From assembly GCF_000485795.1 (NCBI RefSeq), contig NZ_AXZL01000068.1, forward strand, positions 62,001 through 126,000: 64,000 bases of DNA. The letters run 5' to 3'. A program made the translations under genes and the position numbers. Source of the stretch: Shewanella decolorationis S12 (GTDB taxonomy: Bacteria; Pseudomonadota; Gammaproteobacteria; Enterobacterales; Shewanellaceae). The notes under the pieces were generated by a model. The model saw only the letters and a program-made list of their open reading frames with translations. It was not told the origin of the DNA and did no database searches. Below are positions 56,491-64,000 of the stretch, piece after piece (position 1 is the first letter of the stretch; the number at the start of each line of letters is the position of its first letter).

Positions 56491-59178
56491 CTACACAATC
56501 GATTTGCGCGAGCGGAAATGATTTAAGGGATCTTGGCAATAGCTCGCTTTAACCTGCTGTAACATTGCGTAGTTTTGCCCAAAATACTGGGCGGTCGGAA
56601 TACTTTTGTCCTTAAAATTGATAAACGCCCCGGAACTATTCGCAATGCTGGCATCGCGGCAACGATCAATCCAGTCAAGTGCTCTATTTACTCTGGTATA
56701 AACGGGATTCGCCTGTAACAGCGCCTGCTCCTGCAATTCACTGTTCCACCATGTTTGATATTGAATAATATAAGCGTGTTCCTTATAGGGAAACGCACTC
56801 TGGCTTTTTTGTATTTCGCTTAGGCTTCGGTAAAAATCACCACTAATCGCGCTTAAGGTGACATAGGTAAATAGGCCTAATTGTCTATTTCCATCAAGTA
56901 GTTGAGGTGAGCTTAAACTTTCAATAAATTGTAAATGTCCCTGCCTTAAGCCTAATGGATGGGCCAAGCGCGATGTCACCTTATGGGGCGCTGGGCGCAA
57001 TAGGTCCTGTGTATGTTGGCGTTTGTTTTGATAAAGCTGTATGCCTTTATCATTGATAAGCTCAGTAATCTTATGATTCAAGACAGGTTGTAAATCTTGA
57101 ATGGCTTCGCGATTCCAGCTTTCCATCAATTCATCACCATAGGATTGGGTTAAGCCTCCCATGGGGGAAATTTGCACTCTATTGGGTTTTAACCCCGTCT
57201 CTGTAAATTGGGCGTTGATAAAGTGTGCAAGGCTTGCGGGATTGCCCTCCCAATAGCCGTACATAATGCAGTTATGTTTGGCGACGCTGGGGTCTTCAAC
57301 CTGCTCATCCCGCATTGAGTGGTTGTGGGGCACTGGTGGTTCAGTGGGTTTTGCATGAATTTTAAGGTTAGTGCCCAGTAAGCAAGGCAAATTATCCGCC
57401 AGAATAATCTGCTCCCAACGTTCCAATAAACATAATGTTGTGGTGTTTGCCTGCAACTCTTGGTTGCCTTTGAGATACGGATTCCACTCTAGCTCAAATT
57501 TTAGCAGGCTCGGGGGCAGGGCAAAGGTTTGAATAAAAAAACGAGTCACAATTCCGTAGCTTAGGCCACCACCGCCCTTTAATGCCCAGAGGAGTTCGGG
57601 CTTATTGGCCGCTGACACCACTTGGGTTTCACCTATACCTAACACGATTTCTGCCTGCACTAAGCTTTCGCAGCACATGCCGTATTTGCGACACCAAGGT
57701 CCCCAACCGCCACCCATAATAAAGCCTGCTATGGCATGGGAGGCGCTGGTGCTGTGGGGTAACATTAAGCCTTTTTGCGCAAGATAACTGGTTAAGGTTT
57801 GCATTGTGCAACCCGGCTCGACAGCGACTATGCCACTGATGGGGTCGAGTTCGATGCCGTTCATCAACTCCAAATCGATGACGATAGTATTGGTTTCGCC
57901 ACTTTCCCCTTCGTGATCATGGCCGCTGGAACGGACACTAATCGCGAGGTGATAATCAACCGCTGTCTTGTAAACCAGTTTTACCTCTTGGCTGCTGCGG
58001 CATTTGATAATAGCGAGGGGTTTTTTATGCAAACGGCGATTAAACAGCTGGCAAGCTTTTTCGTATGCCAACATCTGTTGCCCTGTGCTGACCCAAAAAT
58101 CCTGCTCGGCGTAATACTGGCCATCGGTAATAATATTTTCGCTGGCAATATGGCTGCGCACTTCGTTAATAAAGCGCATAAAATGTTTAGCCTGACTGGT
58201 CACTACATTTTCGCCGATGCGGATCTCGGCGGTTAATCGACTTGAGGTTGATTGGCTGATAAAACAGTCAAATTCTAGTTCATTACTCAGCTGTAAATTG
58301 ATATATGAGCGATTGGGTGTGAGTGATTTTACAATATCAAAACTTAACTCAATATCTGCTCTGCCTTCGGCTTGATAGTGCGTTTGATAAACAAAATGAG
58401 GCCAACTGTCATCGCCTGATTCAATGATATAAGCGCAACGTTCATGGGCGGGAATAATATTGGGCAGTTGTTTGTAAAAGTTATTAGTATTTAAACTTTG
58501 TTTGCTAAATTCATACTCGGTATCATTAAAGATAATCAACATGACTTCCTGTCTTGTTGAATGGTGTGAATATAAGTTTGTATTAGCTTTATATTGCTTT
58601 TTTGGATAAATATAAAGATTGTAATCTATCAGTTTGGGTTGATTATGAGGGTGAAGATAACAGTCTAAAATTTCACTCTCATTGAGGCATTGTTCAATCA
58701 GGCTAATATTGAGTAATTCACCATTGAATGCAGTTACATTATCAGCAATAGGTTTAAGTTTAGTCCACTCAGTTAATGGTGCCGGTTGCTGCTGTAGATG
58801 GATTTCATTACCATCGATAAAGCATTTTATCTCATGATATTGGTAAGTGATGGAGAGTAGATGCCAATAATCATCATTAATACCGCCTAAGGTCGAAATG
58901 GTATCAATATGCAATAGCTGACTGTTCACTCGGGTTTCAATATGCCCAAGGGAATTAATCGTCACTCTAAAGCCAGTATTATTATTCTCGCAACAATATT
59001 GAAAAACTACACCTCCCTCTTGGGTTTTGATCCAAGCTTGAAAGGTGAAAACATCAAGCGTTGCCGTATTTAGGGCAAAGGCGTCAGCCACTCTTGTTTG
59101 AGAGGTTTGAGCCTGTGTGTCAGTTAAGGCGTTGACCTGCTTATCCGAATGGGGATTGATGCTTTTTGATGTTTTCAT
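56491..59178 (-). CDS. LamG domain fused to BBE-type flavoprotein oxidase
   Basis: 895 residues. Residues about 35-180 form a concanavalin-like LamG domain (FTFQAWIKTQEGGVVFQ, YWHLLSITY, CFIDGNEI, FNGELLNISL). Residues about 205-330 are unassigned and beta-rich in pattern. Residues about 345-890 are a berberine-bridge-type (FAD_binding_4 plus BBE) oxidase: VRSSGHDHEGES places His420 at the 8-alpha covalent FAD site; MGGGWGPWCRKYG follows; the C-terminal BBE block ends AQYFGQNYAMLQQVK and DPLNHF. The second covalent-link Cys of this family is not at its usual place, so single-covalent flavin is likely. No signal peptide is seen. The first third is AT-rich with more Asn/Lys codons, a sign of transfer or fusion. 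Carbohydrate or alkaloid-like oxidation is only inferred. Confidence 0.82.
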   Translation of the reverse strand: MKTSKSINPHSDKQVNALTDTQAQTSQTRVADAFALNTATLDVFTFQAWIKTQEGGVVFQYCCENNNTGFRVTINSLGHIETRVNSQLLHIDTISTLGGINDDYWHLLSITYQYHEIKCFIDGNEIHLQQQPAPLTEWTKLKPIADNVTAFNGELLNISLIEQCLNESEILDCYLHPHNQPKLIDYNLYIYPKKQYKANTNLYSHHSTRQEVMLIIFNDTEYEFSKQSLNTNNFYKQLPNIIPAHERCAYIIESGDDSWPHFVYQTHYQAEGRADIELSFDIVKSLTPNRSYINLQLSNELEFDCFISQSTSSRLTAEIRIGENVVTSQAKHFMRFINEVRSHIASENIITDGQYYAEQDFWVSTGQQMLAYEKACQLFNRRLHKKPLAIIKCRSSQEVKLVYKTAVDYHLAISVRSSGHDHEGESGETNTIVIDLELMNGIELDPISGIVAVEPGCTMQTLTSYLAQKGLMLPHSTSASHAIAGFIMGGGWGPWCRKYGMCCESLVQAEIVLGIGETQVVSAANKPELLWALKGGGGLSYGIVTRFFIQTFALPPSLLKFELEWNPYLKGNQELQANTTTLCLLERWEQIILADNLPCLLGTNLKIHAKPTEPPVPHNHSMRDEQVEDPSVAKHNCIMYGYWEGNPASLAHFINAQFTETGLKPNRVQISPMGGLTQSYGDELMESWNREAIQDLQPVLNHKITELINDKGIQLYQNKRQHTQDLLRPAPHKVTSRLAHPLGLRQGHLQFIESLSSPQLLDGNRQLGLFTYVTLSAISGDFYRSLSEIQKSQSAFPYKEHAYIIQYQTWWNSELQEQALLQANPVYTRVNRALDWIDRCRDASIANSSGAFINFKDKSIPTAQYFGQNYAMLQQVKASYCQDPLNHFRSRKSIV

Positions 59179-59256
59179 AGTGACATCCTTGTTCTATCTA
59201 TAATGCTGTAATTGCATTTGCTGTTTTAGAGGCTTTGGTTGGGCGACTTAACAGAC

Positions 59257-60276
59257 TTATAGCGAAGTATTTATCCGGTCACGACCATCCGCCTTGGCGC
59301 GGTAAAGCGCGGTATCGGCGGCGCATACCATGGCGAGTGAAGTTCGGAACTGGCCATTGACTTCACTGGCAATCCCTTGGCTAGCACTTATCGAGACATA
59401 ATCCCTAAGCCCTTGGTCGGTAAAGCGAATATTATTAATCCCTTGCTGGATTTTTTGCGCTATGGTCAGCGCCATTTTGGCATTGTGATTAGGCAGGATC
59501 AGCGCAAATTCTTCGCCGCCATAACGGGCTGCAAGGCCGATTTCGATAGGCACAATGGTGGCGATCACTTTGGCAATTTTTCTAAGGCATTCATCACCTT
59601 GGATATGACCAAACTGATCATTAAACACCTTAAAATAATCCACATCGATAATCACTACGCTGATGGGACGCAGTTTAGCGGTGCATTCATCCCAATGCTG
59701 TTGAAGCATTTCATCAAAATAACGACGGTTCGCCAGTTGGGTGAGGGAGTCGGTGGCGGCCAACTTACGCAGTTTTTGGTTTTCTGCTTTATGGTGAGTT
59801 AAATCGTGCATCACCATCACAAACACAGGTTCATGGCTGGGAATATAAGAGATAGACAATTCAACATCTTTGGCTTTGCCAGAGGCGCAGATCAGTGTGG
59901 TTTCTTGCGCAGGGTGCTGCACGGGGTGGCCACAATTAGTGCCTAGTTGCACATCGTGGCTCAGGAGATTGTCGTAGCGTGCTTGATGATGTTCGGTCAA
60001 AAAATTGCGCCAATCTTGGCCCTTTAAACTCGCCTGCGGGCAATCGAGCAGCTCGGCACTACGTTGATTGCACGAACGGATAAAGCCGTTGGCATTCACT
60101 AGGATCACTGGCTCGGTTAAATGTTGAATAAAGAGCTCAATGGTCTCGAGGGAAGAATGCTCGAAAAAGTTCAGCGGTAGCTCGGCAGCCTTTGCATGCT
60201 GAGTTGCGGCTAATGCAGCATCATCGACAATGGATAAGGCGGGTTGTTGGCGTACCAGTTTCGGTGAGTTTGTCAT
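59257..60276 (-). CDS. PAS-GGEEF diguanylate cyclase
   Basis: 339 residues: N-terminal 40 residues unassigned, a PAS domain (about 45-160, [22 protein letters not shown]) and a GGDEF domain with the active-site variant GGEEF at 253-257 ([15 protein letters not shown]). [18 protein letters not shown] and [20 protein letters not shown] are intact, so c-di-GMP synthesis is likely. Five residues before GGEEF there is no RxxD, so the product-inhibition site seen in the other cyclase (7993-8883) is absent here. Lies 78 bases downstream of none: it is upstream of the oxidase fusion on the same strand. Confidence 0.9.
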   Translation of the reverse strand: MTNSPKLVRQQPALSIVDDAALAATQHAKAAELPLNFFEHSSLETIELFIQHLTEPVILVNANGFIRSCNQRSAELLDCPQASLKGQDWRNFLTEHHQARYDNLLSHDVQLGTNCGHPVQHPAQETTLICASGKAKDVELSISYIPSHEPVFVMVMHDLTHHKAENQKLRKLAATDSLTQLANRRYFDEMLQQHWDECTAKLRPISVVIIDVDYFKVFNDQFGHIQGDECLRKIAKVIATIVPIEIGLAARYGGEEFALILPNHNAKMALTIAQKIQQGINNIRFTDQGLRDYVSISASQGIASEVNGQFRTSLAMVCAADTALYRAKADGRDRINTSL

Positions 60277-60542
60277 TGTTATCTTTCTCCGTGAACTTTA
60301 ATCATCTGCGCTAGGCGCTTTTCTGAGGATGACTTTATTCTGGCGGAAGAAAAGATACCTTCTGCTTACCTTCTGGTTTAATTGATTGATTTTAAATGTT
60401 TTAAGTTTTATCTTCTGAGTCGTTTTGTCTGCGATTAGGAGCGTGGTTAGCTGGGGGCTTGCTTACATCTCACAAAATTTGGGTTAAATAGCCCCTAATC
60501 TGAGGCCTCAAGATTGAGTCGTATACTTGTTATTGGGTCAAT

Positions 60543-61619
60543 TTAATGCAATGTAAGTCCATTAGTTTGCTCGGGATGTAGTGCTTGGCTATGGGATTTT
60601 CCTCGACACCATTTGCCACCTTGCTTGTGTTTAAATGCACACATTGCATCCCATCGACCGCTTATGCCACTGAACTGCCGGCGAAACTCCTTGGCTAAAA
60701 GTAACCAGGCATCGGATGCTATGCCTAATTCATTAAGTAACTTAGGTCGCTGATTATCAATAAAGCCCTTTTTATCATGGCGGATAGCGCGGCCGGTCCA
60801 ATCGATAAGCTCCAGATAATCGGCAAAATGAAAGGGGATGCCCGTTTGCTGATGGAGATGCGTTGCACCATCAAATTTTACGAGGGGTTTATGTGGTAAT
60901 GGCTGAGTGTTATCTACAGGGGGTTGGGTTGACAGTGGTGTGACGCTGTTAGATGAAAGCGCATTCAGGCGCTCTTGAATCGATGTAAAATCAGAGGATT
61001 GCAAAGAGTCGGCAATGCCAGCTCGAATAGGATTTAAATCCACGTACATCATGCAGGCTAGTAAGGCTTGTTCATCGAGCAAAGCTTGGGATTTAAAACG
61101 ACCTTCCCAGAAGGCGCCTTTGCACTCATCTTCTCGATTGGCTTTACGGGCAATCTCTTCATTTAGGCATCGCACCTCTTCTTTAAATCAAAGGCAAGAT
61201 ATGCTGGATAAGCGTTCATGCCATTCGACAATTAAGGCATCGAGTAACATGCGTTCTCCGTCGATTAATGCATCACCATTCATATACTTAGTGGCAATGG
61301 CATGGCCTTTAGTGATTTGGCACCAGCGACTGATAATATCTTTTTGCGTTAACGATTTAGCCTTCTCGATGTCAATTTTAAGCACTAAATGATAGTGATT
61401 GCTCATCACCGCATAAGCGCAAATATCAATACAAAATATTGCAGACAAGGCTTTGATTTTATGAACAATCCAGCCACGTCGATGCTCATAACTGCGCCCT
61501 GAGAGTTTATCCTCACCACACAAAAAAGCCCTTCTGACACAGCGATTAATCACATGATAGAAGGGGGTTGTATTGGCATCGATAAGCATTCTTCTGGCCG
61601 AGGTCATCACTCGCTCCAA
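60543..61619 (-). pseudogene. REP-associated tyrosine transposase (RAYT-type), interrupted by TGA
   Basis: Read as one frame the gene spans about 358 codons. The N-terminal part (61188-61619) has FYHVINRCVRRAFLCG and the HUH motif in SNHYHLVLKI; the C-terminal part (60543-61175) has FWEGRFKSQALLDEQALLACMMYVDLNPIRAG. Between them, at 61188-61190, is an in-frame TGA after LSSISCL, and the joint has a handful of residues more than expected where homologues read WFM. Such transposases handle REP-like palindromes. The copy looks inactive, unless the TGA is read through. Confidence 0.82.
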
Positions 61620-61657
61620 ACAGACAAGGTGAAGATAATCTAAAGACTAGTAGAAGA

Positions 61658-61690
61658 GGGGACAAAGCACAAAAAGACATGGCTGTCCCC
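61658..61690. repeat. REP-like palindrome upstream of the transposase
   Basis: GGGGACA (61658-61664) and TGTCCCC (61684-61690) bracket a 19-base loop. A GGGGAC-type foot is common next to this transposase family. Confidence 0.45.
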
Positions 61691-61706
61691 ACTTATTTAG
61701 GAAGGG

Positions 61707-61731
61707 GAAAAGGGGACTGCTCAGCAGTCCC
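61707..61731 (-). terminator. Probable terminator of the DP-EP-like gene
   Basis: GGGACTGC (61713-61720) pairs with GCAGTCCC (61724-61731), three-base loop, with a short CTTTTCCCC tail on the minus strand. The same GGGGAC start as the neighbouring palindrome suggests it could also be a REP-like unit. Confidence 0.55.
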
Positions 61732-61743
61732 TTTCAACAAAGA

Positions 61744-62121
61744 TTAGTTTTGTGGGCGGTTAGTAATTTCAGGATCAGGACTTAATACCAACAGAGTATT
61801 GGTGGTATTGCTCAGTACAAATTGGAACTTAGTGTTTCCTGGGGTTCTATCGAGGTCAACAAGTTGCACTAACATACCATCGCTGCTAATGGTCACTGCA
61901 TCGACAATTTCATCAAACGGAGTAACAAAACCCACACCGACAAATTTTAAGCCTTTACCGGTTTGGTCATTGAGTAAATAGGTTACAGTTCCAGCTTGAG
62001 TGATGGTGACATCACCTGGGCACTGCTGACCGTTTGCATCGGTATAGATAAATACAGGTTCACCATTTTCTAGGGTGACATTGACTTTAATAAATTGAGC
62101 AAGACCTTGTGGTACGAACAT
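61744..62121 (-). CDS. DP-EP/DUF1888-like small protein
   Basis: 125 residues, no signal peptide or membrane segment. Pattern of short strands ([74 protein letters not shown]) suggests an all-beta fold. I believe it is the DP-EP family (DUF1888), small proteins of Shewanella with known structure but no function; this is from memory. It ends 37 bases before the start-side neighbour on the minus strand: the TPR-protein gene lies directly upstream (gap 62122-62157), so the two are probably cotranscribed. Confidence 0.72.
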   Translation of the reverse strand: MFVPQGLAQFIKVNVTLENGEPVFIYTDANGQQCPGDVTITQAGTVTYLLNDQTGKGLKFVGVGFVTPFDEIVDAVTISSDGMLVQLVDLDRTPGNTKFQFVLSNTTNTLLVLSPDPEITNRPQN

Positions 62122-62157
62122 GTTTATTTCCTTTCATTGTGTTGTTATAGAATAGCG

Positions 62158-63999
62158 TCATTGTGCATGTGTACAATTAATAGAACGCTCAAATAAGAGT
62201 TTATACTTTGGTTCTTTATTTAATTCCATTAGTTTTTTAATGCGTTCATTTGCTTTGTGGCAAAATGAATTAGTAATTTCAATAGGGTATTCGTTGTTCT
62301 CAGAAATTAGTAACTCACTTTCTGCTAAATTGAGTTCGAAAGCCATATTTTGCGAAAAATTCTTTGATAATGTTAGATACGACTCGTATGCTTTTTCTGC
62401 GTAAGTTTTGGCATCTTTATATTTTCCAGAGTTCATGAGGAAATAAGATGACGATAAGTAAAAGTTAGCCCATACCTCAGACTTTTTTTGAGTTTCATTA
62501 AGATTTTTATCTGCAGACATCGAAGCTTCAAGTACGCTAATTTTGTTCTCTGGAGTTTGCTCAGTTGAAGAGTTACTTAATCTGATTACTTGGAAAACAG
62601 AGTAATATCTCAATGTTTTCCATATGTCATTTTGGGGATCTTGCCTTAGTATTTCTTCAACAGTTGATAGGTTTAACTTTGCTTGATTAAGAGCTTCATC
62701 TTTATGTTCAGTATAACTAAGCAAATCTGCGAGAGTTTGGTAGCTTCCACTTAGTTTTTCTAGCAAATAAGGACTTTTAATATGATTACCTAGCTCTAAT
62801 TCTTGTTGCAGCTCTTTATGGATGGATATTGCTGTGTTTATGTCTCCCAAAGACACTGCCGTACTCGCTAACCAAGAACGTGCATTGGCCACATCGGCAA
62901 TCAGTTGGCTATCTTCGGGGGCTTTGGCCAGTGCCAAGAGCTTTAATCGTAATGATTCCTCAAAATCTTGCTGTGCCTTGGCAAAGTCCTGTTGCTTCAT
63001 CGACACTGAGCCCAAGGTGTTATGGGCATAGGACAGCTCCATCAGCGCATCTTTATCCTCTGGCGCTAGGGCATACATGGTTTGGCTATAGCCTAAATAC
63101 TGCTCGAAGAAGGGGCGCGATGCCGCCCAATCACTTACATCATATTTAAGCTGACCCAACCAAAAGGCATTGGCGCCTAAGGTTTTTAGCAGGGCTAAGT
63201 TTTCGGGCTGCAATTCGAGCAGCGGCAGCATTTTTTCCTGTGCGGCGAGTAGGGCGCTGCGGGCCTCATCGATTTTATTACGTGAATAGGCGACTTCGCC
63301 CATGGCCTCTAAGGTTTGCCCATGCTGGAAGCGGGCGTCGAAGCTTAAGTACTTCTCATCGTCTTGGCTGGAGAAATCCGTGAAATATTCCAATGCCTTA
63401 TTGCTGATCCCGTCGAGTAAGTCCATCCGGCCGATGCCGCGCATTTTATCGGCGAAGTCACCCACCATAAACCCGAGCAGATCTTCGGCGGCGAGGCGTT
63501 TTTGCTGGGCCAGCTTTTCGGCTTCGATACTGCGAACGCTCATAATGACTGAGGTTAAGGTGAGTACGCACAGCAGGGCGACGGTAATGCGCCTCGTCCA
63601 GCGCAGCATAGTGGCGCGTTTGCTGGAGGCGGCAATAAAGTCGGTTTCCCGCTCGTCTAAGTCAAACAAGGGGTTTTGCCTAAGGCTTTGGGCCTCTTTT
63701 AAGGGTTTACCCTCGGCCAGCAAATAGGCGCTGTGTTTGGCTTCGCTGAGCCAGCGCTGGGATAAATGCTGTAGTCGGCTCTTAATGCTAAGGCTGTCAT
63801 TATGTTCGCTGATCCACGCTGTCGCCCTTGGCCAGCGGCGCAGCAGGGCTTCGTGGGCGATGCTAAAACAGGGCTCACCATTTTGCAGATGGGACACAAA
63901 TAAGCGGCTATCGACCATGGCTTGCACTAGGGCGGTTTCGGCCGCGCTTTGCAACTGCGACCAGCGTGCAGTGCGGCTGGTGATGGATTTTTCATCCTC
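62158..63999 (-). CDS. STAND-like NTPase C-terminal part with TPR repeats (runs off the window)
   Basis: The 613 visible residues are the C-terminal portion; the frame is open to the window end. The first 75 residues (LFVSHLQNGEPCFSIAHEALLRRWPRATAWI) are the winged-helix end typical of novel STAND NTPase (nSTAND1) cores: VAHEALLRRW is its hallmark. A membrane helix (about residues 132-152, TVALLCVLTLTSVIMSV) follows. The rest is rich in TPR-like helical repeats (EALGEVAYSRNKIDEARSALLAAQEKMLPLLEL, YAHNTLGSVSMKQQDFAKAQQDFEESLRL). Such proteins sense signals and oligomerise; many are linked with serine/threonine kinase or caspase-like domains, upstream and out of sight here. Confidence 0.78.
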   Translation of the reverse strand, partial: EDEKSITSRTARWSQLQSAAETALVQAMVDSRLFVSHLQNGEPCFSIAHEALLRRWPRATAWISEHNDSLSIKSRLQHLSQRWLSEAKHSAYLLAEGKPLKEAQSLRQNPLFDLDERETDFIAASSKRATMLRWTRRITVALLCVLTLTSVIMSVRSIEAEKLAQQKRLAAEDLLGFMVGDFADKMRGIGRMDLLDGISNKALEYFTDFSSQDDEKYLSFDARFQHGQTLEAMGEVAYSRNKIDEARSALLAAQEKMLPLLELQPENLALLKTLGANAFWLGQLKYDVSDWAASRPFFEQYLGYSQTMYALAPEDKDALMELSYAHNTLGSVSMKQQDFAKAQQDFEESLRLKLLALAKAPEDSQLIADVANARSWLASTAVSLGDINTAISIHKELQQELELGNHIKSPYLLEKLSGSYQTLADLLSYTEHKDEALNQAKLNLSTVEEILRQDPQNDIWKTLRYYSVFQVIRLSNSSTEQTPENKISVLEASMSADKNLNETQKKSEVWANFYLSSSYFLMNSGKYKDAKTYAEKAYESYLTLSKNFSQNMAFELNLAESELLISENNEYPIEITNSFCHKANERIKKLMELNKEPKYKLLFERSINCTHAQ

Positions 64000-64000
64000 A

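Noticed and set aside
61188..61190. In-frame TGA as a selenocysteine codon
   Set aside because: No SECIS-like stem was seen after it, and family members have no Cys or Sec there.

Overview
The window is chromosomal DNA from a gammaproteobacterium, almost certainly a Shewanella. Three things point there: a ten-heme OmcA/MtrC-type outer-surface cytochrome; the order galE-galU / phhA-phhB / tyrR / fahA-like / maiA / ompW / metA / branched-chain amino acid operon / cueR-copA; and proteins close in sequence to E. coli LpxA, DnaE, Mak, ElyC, MetA and YbiT. No rRNA, tRNA, CRISPR array, prophage or intact insertion sequence was seen.

Region 1 (1-7942) is core housekeeping: the end of fabZ, then lpxA, lpxB and rnhB in a tightly packed run (lipid A synthesis plus RNase HII), followed by dnaE and tilS. 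Region 2 (7993-22182) is mixed: an I-site diguanylate cyclase, a KefB-type antiporter, a DUF885 lipid-anchored or membrane-tethered hydrolase, a SWIM-SNF2 helicase, a PHP phosphatase, an RmlD-like reductase carrying a pentapeptide tandem repeat, cysQ, mak, elyC and a DUF2982-like membrane protein.

Region 3 (22193-29241, minus strand) holds a decaheme lipoprotein cytochrome with a collagen-like Gly-X-Y stalk, a LysR regulator, a bactofilin, a solitary NapF-type ferredoxin, and a galU-galE pair. Region 4 (29242-34672) is aromatic amino acid catabolism: phhAB convert phenylalanine to tyrosine, TyrR regulates, and a fumarylacetoacetate hydrolase-family protein with maleylacetoacetate isomerase finish tyrosine breakdown. 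The middle steps (aminotransferase, HPD, HmgA) are not here. Region 5 (34771-38864) has a nucleotidyltransferase, ompW behind a perfect FNR-type box, an SDR, a YbaY-like lipoprotein and metA.

Region 6 (39244-47157) is a seven-gene isoleucine/valine degradation operon. Its promoter carries a palindrome (TTTACG-N4-CGTAAA) also found before tyrR and, in degenerate form, before phhA, which suggests joint control of amino acid catabolism. Region 7 (47365-54658) has a small membrane protein, an S9-like lipoprotein that seems to have lost two of three catalytic residues, a divergent cueR/copA copper-resistance pair with a textbook 19-bp-spacer promoter, and ybiT.

Region 8 (54783-64000, minus strand) is the accessory part: blc lipocalin, a DMT exporter, a large LamG-flavoprotein oxidase fusion, a PAS-GGEEF cyclase, a REP-associated tyrosine transposase broken by an in-frame stop, a DP-EP-like small protein, and the C-terminal part of a STAND-like TPR membrane protein running off the window end. 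The best candidates for something undescribed are the LamG-oxidase fusion, the DP-EP/STAND-TPR pair, the S9 pseudoenzyme, the collagen-stalk cytochrome and the repeat-bearing RmlD.
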